Of a stretch of 64,000 nt of DNA, positions 31,280-42,900 are shown piece by piece. The stretch is from positions 8,683,388 through 8,747,387 of the forward strand of contig CM034406.1 of assembly GCA_019925095.2 (NCBI GenBank). The letters are read 5' to 3'. The position numbers and the translations under genes are program-made. The first letter of the stretch is position 1. Each line of letters starts with the position of its first letter. This stretch comes from Dendrolimus kikuchii (lineage: Eukaryota; Arthropoda; Insecta; Lepidoptera; Lasiocampidae). The notes under the pieces were generated by a model that did not search any database, was not told where the DNA came from, and was given only the letters and a program-made list of their open reading frames with translations.

Positions 31280-31680
31280 GATTGTTACAGGTCTGGAGGA
31301 GTCCTTCTGTGACGACACAATAGGTTTTGTTCAACTCAAACGGGGCCAAAGTATTTGCATTACTAAGTTTAGTTTGTCCAGAGCATAAAGCACGATCTAC
31401 TCCAAATGCAGCTACACTTAACATAAACAAGAAAAGTTGTGAAAAGTGTTCAGTGTCATGACTGTCCAGCGTCTCAAGGTGGCTGTGAACACGGTGTAGC
31501 TTTTTTATGTGGTTGCACCGTCGAAGTGAGAAGTCATCCTTCACGTCGGTGGAGTGTTATTAGTGAAAGTGAAATTTAGCGATGGTAGGAGCATCTACTA
31601 AAGTACAACACACAAAAGAATTAACCAAAAAGAAACCACAAGAACTAGTGCCAGACAGTAAGCCCGATGAACCTCAATTT
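31280..31680 (+). pseudogene. Decayed SWIM-type zinc-finger ORF fragment
   Basis: In one frame the plus strand reads 'VQCHDCPASQGGCEHGVAF' (about 31458-31515) and then, one frame over, 'MWLHRRSEKSSFTSVECY' (about 31505-31560). Cys-x-x-Cys ... Cys-x-His is the SWIM-finger layout, and the following 'HRRSE...ECYW'-like block is familiar from multi-copy insect proteins that also carry a YqaJ-type nuclease. Stops and a frameshift show it is dead. The family link is from memory. Confidence 0.4.
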
Positions 31681-32702
31681 GTTTTATTATTTCATAATCT
31701 TTGATTATACTCATAGATGAAGACTGACAGGTTTTTACTCAAAATATTGCATTTATTTGATGAGTCCTTAAAAATATAAATTTACTAACCTACCCAAAAT
31801 CAAGAAAGTTATGGCATGATCTTAGATATGGAAGAATAACCGCGTCCAAATGTTGTGAAGTTGCTGTAGTGAAACGGCTGATAAAACTCTTGTTGCTGGT
31901 CTTCTTGGTTGAAGAACTCCAAATAGTAATTAGTAATTAGCAATAATAGCAGAGAAAAAATTAGATGAGCAGGCGAAACCAGTAATTGAAAAACAATTAG
32001 GAATAAACATTACAGTGGTCTATATGTTTTAAAAGAGTGTCTGATGATTGCCACATCAACTGATATGATTAAAAGCATAACAACTTTTTAAATCCAGTGT
32101 CTCATTAGTGAAAAAACTGCAGAAAACTGTGTGGATAAAAATGGTGTTATTACAAATAAGTATTTTAAACGAGTATAAGTACAAATATATTATGCTGGTG
32201 CAAATCAAAATTATTTTTATGTTTCTAGTGGTTTTTGTGAATGAAATCATCAGATGTCATGAATAAAAGTTGACTATTGTTATCAATATGTTATATGACT
32301 ATTAGTGAGAGTCATATTCTTTTAAAAATATAGTTTTTCCAATTTTATATATGTGTAACAAATTAACTAGGTAGCTTACTACTTACATGGTTTTTTTATT
32401 TTCATATCCATGTAATATAGTGTAACTATGTAGGTCTGAGCACAAAAAAAAAAAATTCTGAAAAAAAGAGGAAACAATTTATTTAAAAACAAATCAATGG
32501 CCGGTTCCTATATAGTTATTCTATTTATTAACTTTTTTTATCATTGGTTAAACTTTTACATTACTTATATGGAGTATATGTCAAATTTTAACTAAAATAA
32601 GGTAATGAGAGGTCAGTAAGCTATAGGAACCGAATAAATAGTTCCTACATCTTGAATTTAGTGCTAAGTAAAACAAAATGACATTTTTAATATTTTTATA
32701 GC
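31681..32702. other. AT-rich non-coding stretch
   Basis: No gene or element boundary recognised. Confidence 0.4.
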
Positions 32703-32716
32703 AATATGTGTAGTAT

Positions 32717-33581
32717 AGTGTATCTGCTGAGATGATCAAGTATGGTGGAACCTGCGTCCGGGACGCTTTCCTGTCCTTATGCAACTTGTGCTGGAGGACG
32801 GGAAAGGTTCCCAAGGACTGGAGGCGCGCTGTCATCGTGCCTTTGTATAAAGGCAAGGGGTCACGTATGGAGTGCGCCAGCTACAGGGCCATCAGTTTGA
32901 TCAGCAGAGTGAGTTTGTATATCTTGCATGTGCTTTTAGCAAGGATGGAAGGTACACCGCTGATATAGAAAGAAGAGTGAATTTGGGGAATAGTGTGAAT
33001 GGAGCGTTAGGTAAACTTCTAGGCGCTAAGAACCTCAGCCAGAAGGCCCAGCTTGCCATACACAACGCGATGCTGGTACCTACGCTCACGTATGGAAGCG
33101 AGAGTTGGGTATGGAAGAGAGAGTTGGGTATGGAAGAGAGAGCATGAAAGTAGAGTAAACGCGGTCGAGATGTGAGCACTGCGCAAAATCTGCGGAGTGA
33201 CGCTCGCGGACCGCGTTCGTAATACCAAAGTAAGAAAGAGAGTTGGTCTGAAAGAGAGTGTCGGGGTGAAGGTAAGGAAAGGAAGGCTCCGGTGGTTCGG
33301 GCATGTGGAAAGAATGCATGATGAAAGAATGACTAAACAAATATACAATGCAAAAGTGGATGGATGCAGAAGTCGTGGAAGGTCACGACACACCTTCCAT
33401 GATCAAACTGATCGTGTATTAGCAGAAGGTGATGTCAGGAGCCTTAAGAATAGACGAGCGTGCATGACAAGAGTTATGAATGTCAAAGAAGCAAGTGAGG
33501 TGTGTAAGAATAAGCCTAAATGGCGCTCTGTTGTTCGTGCCTACCCCGCAAGGGAACTGGCGTGAAGTAATGTATTTATGT
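32717..33581 (+). mobile_element. LINE, internally rearranged, source type of the micro-insertions
   Basis: It begins with an RT N-terminal stretch ('LCWRTGKVPKDWRRAVIVPL', 'YKGKGSRMECASYRAISL'), then jumps to post-catalytic sequence ('YTADIERRVNLGNSVNGALG', 'LVPTLTYGSESWVW'), then 'GRLRWFGHVERMHDERMTKQ' and ends 'WRSVVRAYPARELA'. The catalytic YxDD region is deleted. Its 3' end 'cgtgcctaccccgcaaggga' recurs at 2778, 8675 and 12835. AATATGTGTAGTAT (32703-32716) and AATATGTGCAGTAT (33582-33595) are a target-site duplication with one mismatch. Confidence 0.8.
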
Positions 33582-33595
33582 AATATGTGCAGTAT

Positions 33596-34449
33596 TTTTT
33601 ATTGTTTTACAACAAGTTTCCAATCAATTGTCTATCAATTAAACTATTTTAAAGCTATGTAATGATAATCATCTCAGTACAAAATTTAAAAATATGTAGT
33701 CTAAGTGAAAATATTCTAAAGAAATAAAACACATCATAATTTAAAGTAGTTTTATTTAATTAGTGTCTTGCAATCTTTCAAGTGTATCAATGAGCAGGCT
33801 GTCTTTATACATAAGTTAATCTAACATACCTATCAAATTAAAATTTATAACAATGTAATTTTATCATGCTAAATTTTCTAAGTCCATGTATGACTCTCTT
33901 AACATGTATTCTTAGACTGGCTATCTGCTTTGTCTGTTTCTCTTCTTCAATTGTAAGCTCGAATCCAGGAAAAACACTCATGAGATCTCAAAAAAATGAA
34001 CCTTCTTTGAGATATAAACAACCCAAGATGCTTAAACTTCCTATCAGCTAAAATACATGTATAGGTATAATGTTTTCCTCCAAACACTTTATAAAACTTG
34101 CTATGTTCTCACGAGTTCACATTGCTTATCCTACCTGTATATCCACAGACACAAACGTAACAGACCATCAAGTGCACACGCTTGCTTGTACTTTCTTCAG
34201 ATATTTTTAAGGTGAAGTAGCAGTACAAAGAGTTGATTTGAAAGGTATCTTTTGTAGTTGTCTGGTTTTGTGTATTTCTAAATTTTGCTTTCAAATGAAT
34301 TGCGTAATAATCTTGGCTTGGAAAACTTTAATAGTTTTATTCACCTTATTTTTATGGGCGAAATAGTCTTTTCTGTAAGTAAATCCCTCGACTAAGGAAC
34401 ATATTACTCTCTTACGAGACCCTCGACGTTCTCATGTTGTTTCTTGTTA
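33596..34449. other. AT-rich non-coding stretch
   Basis: Nothing recognised between the LINE and the copia derivative. Confidence 0.4.
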
Positions 34450-34454
34450 TTGTT

Positions 34455-34648
34455 TGTGAAGACATACAACCTCCACACAAGCCTTATATCTTTAAGATAT
34501 TTATCGTTGCTTAGCAACTTCCTGTTTAGAAGACTAAATTCTATCTTCTGTCTAAGATACCAAATTAATATTTTCTCTTTGTAAATTATTCTACTAATAA
34601 TAAAACAACTGCATGTTTAGAAGATTCGTTTATTGTATTAATTTCACA
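34455..34648 (+). repeat. 5' LTR of copia element C
   Basis: 194 bp; pairs with 35771-35964. Confidence 0.92.
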
Positions 34649-34729
34649 TGGTAGCAGAGCGAAAAAACGGAAAATGTTTTAAATTATAAATCTAAAACAA
34701 AAAAAAAAAAAACGAAATCTAATAGAAAA

Positions 34730-35750
34730 TGTCAGTTGTAAAAGTGGAATGTTTGGGAAAAGAAAACTATGATACGTGGTGTATCCATGCAAAAGCTATC
34801 TAATTAAAAATAAATTATGGAAATATGTAAAAGAAATCCCAAAAGCAAGCGCGACACAAGAAGAGATTTAAAATAACTACAAAACCCGCTTCCTATTTTC
34901 TTGGACTAGAAATAAATAAAACCAAAGATGGTAGTATCACCTTAAACCAAAGATCCTATACAAAAAGGATACTTGAAAAATTTGGATTGGCTAACTGCAA
35001 ATCCGCTCCAACGCCGGCTATAAAAGTTGGCAAAGATGAAGATATAGAAAACGAAAATGTAAATTCGTTTTTCCCGTATCGTCAAGCTGTGGGAGCCCTA
35101 TCATATTTAATGGTGGCTACAAGGCCAGATATAAGTTATGCTGTGAGCGTTGTATCAAGAAATCTAGAAAGTCCTACCAAGCATGACGTAATGAGAGTTA
35201 AGCGAATTTTCAGGTACCTTCAGGGTACTTTAGACAAAGGACTTGTCTTCGCAAAAAGCCGGGACAAGAGACTGATAGGTTTCAGTGACGCTGATTACGG
35301 TGGCGACACAATGACGGGTCACTCAACGTCTGGGATGGTTTTCCTATTCTCTGGCCCTATCATGTGGAAAAGTCAGAAACAGCCAACTGTAGCTATTTCA
35401 TCAACGGAAGCAGAACTTATAGCCTTGACAGAAACCGCAAGAGAAGCGTTATAGCTAAAAGAGCTTCTGGAGGAATTGACGGAGATAACGACTTTGAATG
35501 ACAAAACGACAATTTATGTCGATAATGAGTCTGCTATTAAGTTGTCTCAGAACCCGCCTTATGAATTCCATAGAAGAACAAAACATATCAGGCAAAAACA
35601 TTTCTTCATTAGAGAATGCGTACAAAATGGAGACATTGTTATTAAACAAGTCTCCACAGAAATGCAGTTAGCAGACATGTTTACTAAGCTATTGCTTGGA
35701 CCAGGACTGAACATGCTAAGCAACTGAATTGGACTTCGAGATTTGTCCAA
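34730..35750 (+). pseudogene. copia C residual gag stub and RT tail/RNase H
   Basis: A gag start ('MSVVKVECLGKENYDTWC') is followed after stops by the end of RT ('YFLGLEINKTKDGSITL', 'GALSYLMVATRPDISYAV') and a copia RNase H: 'GFSDADYGGDTMTGHSTSG', 'AISSTEAELIALTETA', 'IYVDNESAIKLSQNP' and 'HIRQKHFFIRE'. The catalytic acidic residues are visible. An in-frame TAG at 35452-35454 interrupts the RNase H. Confidence 0.85.
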
Positions 35751-35770
35751 GTTCTAAAAAGTAGCGTGGA

Positions 35771-35964
35771 TGTGAAGACATACAACCTCCACACAAGCCT
35801 TATGTTATTAAGATATTTATCGTTGCTTAGCAACTTCCTGTTTAGAAGACAAAATTCTATCTTCTGTCTAAGATACCAAATTAATATTTCCTCTTTGTAA
35901 ATTATTCTACTAATAATAAAACAACTGCATGTTTAGAAGATTCGTTTATTGTATTAATTTCACA
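35771..35964 (+). repeat. 3' LTR of copia element C
   Basis: 194 bp; an A-rich stretch and 'gtagcgtgga' precede it. The flanking TTGTT follows. Confidence 0.92.
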
Positions 35965-35969
35965 TTGTT

Positions 35970-36544
35970 CCAGTAACCGTATAAAATACTAGAAGACTAA
36001 AAGTAGTCTGCATCACATCTCTGCATAAATAAAACTTATAGTACTGCGTTGTTGTTTACATACAGTTGACAGTAAAATGTTTGTTTATAGGACAGTGACA
36101 TCATCAAAATGGTGGACAGCGTTCTTGCGCGGACTTGTCAGATTTAAAATTTAAATGCCATTTTATAGCACTTAAAGATTTCATAAAATAAAAATAAAAA
36201 TTCCAGTAGATTATTATTACCAAACGATTGATTTATGCCACATTCTAAAAAATGGTGTAATACCGTATTGTCCCAGATATGACATATTGGACTTAAGGTT
36301 CTAAAAATTTAGCAGAAAATTAATTAAACTCAAACAGATAGTTCCCATTATAAAACTTATCTCTTATTCACTCATCCTGTATCGGTTTACCGGCTCAATT
36401 GCTGACACAATGTCGTCAATTTGTACAATGTAAATAGATCTTGCTGCCTACAAATGTTTTTTTAACAAAACTAAAACCAATTTAAAACTAATAAAAATAA
36501 ATATTTAACTAACTTCTTTTATAACAAAACATAAAAGAAATGGC
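35970..36544. other. AT-rich non-coding stretch
   Basis: Nothing recognised. Confidence 0.4.
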
Positions 36545-37350
36545 AAAATATAGTCATTTTTATTTTTTACTTCGCACCGACTTTAAGATGTTGTAGAAAA
36601 AGTCGGTTAAATATTTATACTTTGCTTTTTAGTTTGCAGTCACTTTTATTTTTGTAAAAAAATCTTTTTACTTTTTAGTTGTGCAAATACTTCAATAGCT
36701 TTAGAAATAATATATAAAGCACCTGTAGAAATTATAGTATTGTTGGCACGCGTATATAAGGTTTCAGTCTCACTCTTCGGTGTAGATGCTCATCAACGTA
36801 GGTTGCTCTCGATTTTCCTGGTATCCATTTATATGATCTTGACTTGTTGAGCATGGGACCATCACGGTAGTATAGACAATCGAATAAAAAAAATTTGAAA
36901 ATAGGCCTACAATTGACTGACAAATCACGCAACATGCATACAAATAAAATTAAGAGCCTGCAGAAAATGTAATAATGCCGCGCGTATGCTAACTTTTTTT
37001 CTAAGAATGTAGGCACTCGGTGTTCTTAAAATAAGGGTTACTCTCAATTTCCCTGAAATTTACTCACCAGATCCTGACTTAGTGACCGTGGCACCTCCTC
37101 GGGAGTATAGACTTATGAATAAAGAATAAAAAATAATAAATAAATTGTTTAACAAATGTCGTGGGCTTATCTCAATTTTTCTGGGAATCACTCATCGAAT
37201 CCAGACATGGTGATAATGCGACGAATTTGAAAGTTTAGCCTTTCGATCAAAAGAATAATTTTGAAAATCTATTCACAATTAACGAAGAATTCAAACATAC
37301 AAAAAAAAACAGAGGAATTGAGAACCTCCTCCTTTTTGAAGACGGTTAAA
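36545..37350. mobile_element. Family H-like element with internal diverged repeats
   Basis: The left part has 'ttcgcaccgactttaagatg' and 'aaaaagtcggttaaat'. The right end is 'gaattgagaacctcctcctt' and 'ttgaagacggttaaaa'. Between them three diverged units of about 150 bp start near 36770, 37025 and 37160, sharing 'ctctcaattt', 'atttactcac'-like and 'cctgac'-like words. No coding sequence. Confidence 0.5.
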
Positions 37351-37444
37351 AATAAAGTTAGGTGACGTCATACGTGACAACGGGTGCTGTTTCGCGTCGT
37401 GTGTCGACGCATCCCGTTAGGTGGTATGTTTTTTTTATTTTTAT

Positions 37445-37597
37445 GACTTGGCAACTAGGCTTTTAAGCCAGGCATAGTTGTATGGTAGGCCACAATCCAC
37501 ACCATTCAACGGAGTTTTTGTGACAACTCGAAAGGCCACATTTGACTATACAGTTCACATTTCTCACAAAAACACATAATTACTACTCAAAAACTAT
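37445..37597. repeat. Repeat family C, left half of split copy
   Basis: Matches 28600-28745; interrupted after 'aaaaactat' at 37597. Confidence 0.75.
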
Positions 37598-38485
37598 GGT
37601 TACGTGCGAGCGGGGGTACGCACTCGGGATTGGAAGGAAACACCAGTTCTTTTAAGTAACGCCTTTATTGACTTGCACAGCCGCACGTAATACCTCTCTG
37701 CAGGGTTGCCCCTATACGCACGACTAACGATGCACTGTCCCGACGATAAGGTGTCGCACTTACAATACCGTCGCCGGTATTGCGTAGACCACCTCCTGCT
37801 ACTGCAGTGGTCACCTCTGATATTTCCGCGAGAAGGTCGCTTCTGGTTCGTCTCTCGAACTACGCTACCCTCCTCCTTTACTTAACTGACCACTAAACTT
37901 GTCACTAAATTCACCACTTAACTCGTCACTGTCTTCTATTATACTTCTCCTAACTCGTCCGTATCGCACTTGTCGCTTCGCTGTCTTGAACTGAACTCAA
38001 CTCTAAACTGTCCGGTATTTTTTTTTTTATTGGACTTGACTTTATGTTGTTGGTCCGAAGACCTTACAACTTTACCGGGGTTTTTGGGGCGAGTGCCTTC
38101 GCGAAGCGAAGGCGCTCGAGCCCGGGGGGCACTGCCCGATAGGCGCGCCTTACACTGCTTATATACCCGGAAGAATCTTCTAGAACCCATAATTTCGTTA
38201 TTCTTTTATTTACTATCTGTCCCTTTCTAAACATCTATCAATATCTGTCTTTTCCTTCCCGAACCTTCTATTCGAGAACTTTCGTTTATACATCTGTCCC
38301 TTTCTAACATCTATCTATCTCCTTCTTTTTCTTCCCAAACTTTCTATTCTACAACATTCATCCATCGTCTATCCCTTTCTAAAATATATCCGTCCTTGTC
38401 TTTTCCTTCCAGAATCTTCGACCTTTTTCTAAAAGTCTTGAGGCCGGCTTACGCTCCCAGAAAGTTTTGCCCCTCGGTCGCCACC
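37598..38485. mobile_element. 888-bp insertion of unknown class with 4-bp duplication
   Basis: It splits family C exactly: CTAT occurs at 37594-37597 and 38486-38489, while the uninterrupted copy has one CTAT. The ends GGTTACGTGCGAGCG and (inverted) GGTGGCGACCGAGGG agree at 10 of 15 positions. The interior has three tandem units of about 75 bp (38205-38420) and a nested LINE end (38018-38131). No ORF of note. It could be a solo LTR or a TIR element. Confidence 0.65.
38018..38131 (-). mobile_element. jockey-like LINE 3' end nested in the 888-bp insertion
   Basis: The minus strand repeats the 3' UTR end at 11035-11148, including the hairpin and 'gttgtaaggtcttcgg', and ends in poly-A (T run at about 38018-38028). 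Imperfect duplication: CTGTCCGGTA (38008-38017) and CTGCCCGATA (38132-38141). Confidence 0.8.
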
Positions 38486-38590
38486 CTATCAATATCCTAC
38501 AACTATTGATTATTTTAGAGTAATTTTACATATTTTTAGATAATAAAACTGCACAGCACAACATCTCCTTTCAGTTCCCGCCAAAATTCT
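38486..38590. repeat. Repeat family C, right half of split copy
   Basis: Continues 'ctatcaatatcctacaac' to 'ttcagttcccgccaaaa', matching 28743-28855. Confidence 0.75.
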
Positions 38591-39061
38591 TAGGTGGTAT
38601 GTTGAAAATGTGTTTCGTCGAAATGTACCTTTTAGAGATGCTACAAAAACTCCTAAACTCAGTTGTTTGGCTATAGTGAAAAACCTACAATTTTCTGCAT
38701 ATTTCTCGGCACGGATTTTGAGAAGTATGCGGAATATTAGAAATAGCTTTACGTAATGAGCGTAGCCAATGTGATGAGATTTATCGACATATCGATAATA
38801 TTATATATTTATCGCTTTACTTATAAGGTACTTCATGCTTCAAAAAAGAACAGAAATATCACTATGAGACGTGCGTAGGCCAAATAAAAGTTACCACTCA
38901 ATAATCATGCCGGTGACTATACCTGGAATACGTAATCTACTGAAAATTAATTAATCAAACAAAGCTGTATGAACTCAGTTTCTTTTTCTTCTTTTATGGC
39001 GAATTTGACATTAAAAAAACGGTCTATGAACTATGTTCATACGTAGTATCCATAGTAGTTT
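38591..39061. other. Non-coding stretch
   Basis: Nothing recognised. Confidence 0.4.
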
Positions 39062-39622
39062 GTGCTACGTTCTAGACATGAGCGTTATCAGCAATTTTTG
39101 GCAACGGGTATCTAGCCGATATTTGGTTTCAATACCGGTATTAATAACCGTTGTCCAATATCGGTATCAAAGCAGGTTTTCAACTAATACGCGCATCTTT
39201 TTCGTTTATAGTCGATAATGTAAATAAGGTTGTCTTTGGTTCATAACAATATTCTTGAAATGTTGCTAATCTCTCCTTAGTCTGTGCGTTGCTGGATAAT
39301 GGTGATTAAGTTGCTAGTCAATACTCGCGTCTTCTCTGTTTTGCAAGTTAGGAATCATTTAGAAAGACAGAGAAGGCATAATTATTTTGGTTATTATCGT
39401 TCGATCGGTTACCAACGTACCGAAAACGGAATCACTGAATCTAACCAGCTATCGTGATTATTCGTGTTGTCGGTTGGTTGGCAACGTCGCGTCAACGTCA
39501 GTTGTTTGTACCTAGATATTAGATAACTGATAGCCGTTGCTAGCTGTATCAATACCGATACGGTACGTTAGAGGCATGTCAACCGTTTTCAGTTACGTTT
39601 GGCTATAGCGGACTCGTGCTTA
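39062..39622. repeat. Repeat family D, copy upstream of eIF3c
   Basis: Reverse-oriented homologue of 15243-15728. It is longer by about 75 bp around 39200-39290. It ends about 330 bp before the eIF3c start codon. Confidence 0.75.
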
Positions 39623-39953
39623 CTACGTTCCTTTTTGACGTGTGAATAGTGTCGTGGGCAGGCTGGATTTATTTCAGCTATACAAATTATTTTCATGAAT
39701 TTAGTGCTTATCCACGTTTATAAAACCAATATAACACAAATTGATTTGTTTCAAAGGTAATTTATTAATTTGCCAAGTAAACAGTGGCTGTGTTGTGAAA
39801 GTTATAACCTCTAAATCCAACTCGACACTTATGTCTGTGTTTTATACTTATTTATTTACAATTATTCGCATTTTCACTTATATTAAACATGTTGATAAAT
39901 CACTTGTTCGTTTTTTATATTTTTTTTAGATAAACTAGGAAGACGTCGTAAGT
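39623..39953 (+). promoter_or_regulatory. eIF3c promoter and 5' leader region
   Basis: This gap between repeat D and the eIF3c ATG must contain the leader and probably the core promoter. No TATA box at a convincing position; the transcription start is not determinable. A non-coding first exon cannot be excluded. Confidence 0.45.
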
Positions 39954-42900
39954 ATGAGTCGTTTCTTTGCAACCGGGACTGACTCCGAATCGGAGAGTAG
40001 CAGTGAAGACGAGCCAGTAGCACGCGGTCCAGCGCCGGTCTACACGGTATTACGTCACTTATATTTTTTGCAATATTTAAATTCTTTGATATTTTAAAGG
40101 ATATTTGATAACTATGATAGCAGTCAAATATTTCCTGACACTATATTCAACTATAAATCCTGTATTAAAAACAAGTGTAGCCTACATTCCTTAATTCTGT
40201 AATTTCTGTTGACAATTCCTATAAAACTTGAGATGTTCTTGTCATGAAACTGTTTATAAATAGAGAGTTTATTATTATTTATGTTATTGCTCTCACTAAT
40301 ATGGATGGAGGAAAGTGTATAATAAGCTTAGGTTTGCCCCATGTTGAAATTAGTCAATTATTTTTTTGTAAACATTAAAGAGGGTAATTACACATCTTAT
40401 CATGTCATTGTCATCATTTAATTTTTCTTACACCAGATTTCATCATAAATGTTTTGATATACTGTTGTTATTTTATTATTCTTTATTCAGTTGAAATATA
40501 TGTTCAAATTTCTTAAAACGAAGTTCTCTGGAGTATCTATGTGCAAAGTTCTCTCCTGATGTTCCAAGAAGCATAATAAAAAACTATTGCTAATTATTAC
40601 TCAATTTTGCTTTTACTTTCACTGTTGCAAAGCTTTAAAATGTATTCCTGGTTACCATTTTACTGGTACTGGTACTGGTACTTTTGACTTTTTATTTTTT
40701 ATCTTCTTATCTTAAATGATTGGTTTCTTTTGGTTAAAGTAATATCCAAACTAATTGAGGTACACTTTCTTGGATATTATCTTTTTTTTTCGAATTCTAA
40801 GTAGTATTATTTAATTAATAGTGGGAGAGGTTTTATTGATTATAAGGCTATGCCTGCCACTTCATCCACCCATGACAGGAAACATTACAGTTATTTTGTC
40901 AATATTTAAATTCTAAGGGTATTTTCAACAGGGCAATGGTTTTTTAGTACGAAAATACAGAATGAATAATGAATTCAGAATTTAATTGTAAAAACATAGG
41001 TTAAGTCATATTATTACATGCATACATAACTACATCTGTTCTACTAAAGATGCCTAATAAATATAGAAACTGTCATATCAAGCAAGTCCTAATATCCTAT
41101 GGTCTCGAAGTTAGGAAATATAAAAAGTCCCAGATTATATCCCAGAAAACTTTCAGTCGAGCAGTAAAAGGAAGTACCTTAACTGTTGCTACAGAAAATG
41201 ATCTTAGGAGACTATCAATAATTTTTTGTGAAATTTTGATCCCCATTCACAGATTTTCAAAATAATGTACAGTTAGCAAGAAAATGGCCATATTACACAA
41301 ATATTTTTATGATGCCAAACAGTCCTGTTTCTGATTCTAACCAAAAACTTCTATGGGACCAATCCAAGTTGAAGTACTAAAAAGTCAGAAATTGCAAAAA
41401 CTTTTCCTGAAAATAAATGAATTAATTGAAAATTTGTTGTCTATCAGCAAAAACTGCATCATATTTTTCCTAATACTTTGTATGTGAATCCTGACCAAAC
41501 AGATGAGAGAAAAGAAATCTAAAAAAATTGCATTGTGTTCTCCATCATTTATATAGTGTAATCCAGTTGTTTTTTTTAAATAGTTTCAATGTTATACAGC
41601 ATTTTTGGAATTTTATAATATTATGTATTTATTTATAAGTAGTTTTAGTTGACTAGATAAAGTTACATATTAAAACTCTTGTGTTCCGCTTGTTAGAGTA
41701 TAGTGATCGCAATTCCTCTCTGGGGTGGGTGCAGCTTAGGGAATATTTCCTTACATTTAATACATAAATTGGCAGATGAACATAAATTGATTATTTGAAA
41801 TGGAACACATGCACCACTTAAGCAGTTTTCTGACCTAATGTGCATATTGTTACAATTACCACATGGTAACAATGGTGGAGGTAAACATTGTGATGAAACC
41901 TGCACATTGAGATAACTGACCAAGCCTGTCAAACCTGTCAAGGTGCTTTGGTCAAGCATGGCTGGTAAATTGTCCCTATAGTGGGAGGCAAGGAGTAGGT
42001 ATACAATTTTTGAAAAAAAAAAATTCAATTCGAAACACATAGCAGGGACATTGTGGTTCAGAACCTGTAAAGACAGAGAGAAACGGGCATCAAATCGTTT
42101 GAGAGAGGCCTTTGTCGAAGGACAACCTGAGAAAGAGGCAAAATTGGATACCAATTAACGGATTAATTAAAGTAATTTTAATATAACTGTTTTTTCAGCA
42201 ATGAAGGCTATTTTTATTTTATTTATTTATTATTGTATATGATTTTTAGTGTATGTAAAATTTGTTCCTTAGCGGGAGCTCAGGCTTACTGCTGTAATGT
42301 ACTGGCAATGTGCTGCCTAGCACTGGCATGACCTGATGGAGGCCTTTGCCAAAAGAGAGGAGAGAGACAGACTCAGAGAGGAGAGAGAGACTTGGAGAGG
42401 AGAGATTTGATTTAGAGGGAAACATTGAATCTCTTATCTTAATTTAAGGCTATTTTATTATTTGTACAATTTAAGTCTGTAATGGTTTGATTTAAATATA
42501 GGACAATTAATGTCTTGTGACTTTGTATAAATGTTTGTACAATAAACTAATTTTGAATGACTCCTTTCATAGTTCAGTGATGATGAAGAAGAAACAAAGC
42601 GCATTGTGCGCTCTATGAAAGAGAAGCGTTATGAAGAATTGGAAGGCATCATCCACTCTATACGTAATCATAAAAAGATCAAAGATTTCTCTTCGGCATT
42701 AGCCAGTTTTGAAGAGCTACAACGGGCCTACACTCGTGCAGCACCTGTGGTCCAAAAAGAAGAGAATGGCATAGCCCCTAGATTCTTTATTAGGGCTCTA
42801 GTTGAGTTGGATGACTGGGTTTCTGGTGCTTGGAGTGATCGTGATGCAAGAAAAGCATTGTCTAAGGGCAACAGCAAAGCGCTTACTTCTCTGAGGCAAA

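Larger units (their letters stand above)
34455..35964 (+). mobile_element. copia-like deletion derivative (element C) with both LTRs
   Basis: LTRs are 34455-34648 and 35771-35964, both 194 bp, starting TGTGAAGAC and ending TTCACA. TGGTAGCAGAGC at 34649-34660 is the primer-binding-site-like motif. A 5-bp duplication TTGTT flanks the element (34450-34454 and 35965-35969). Between the LTRs lie a stub of gag and the RT tail plus RNase H; protease, integrase and the RT core are deleted. The LTRs differ at only a few sites, so the insertion is fairly recent. Confidence 0.92.
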
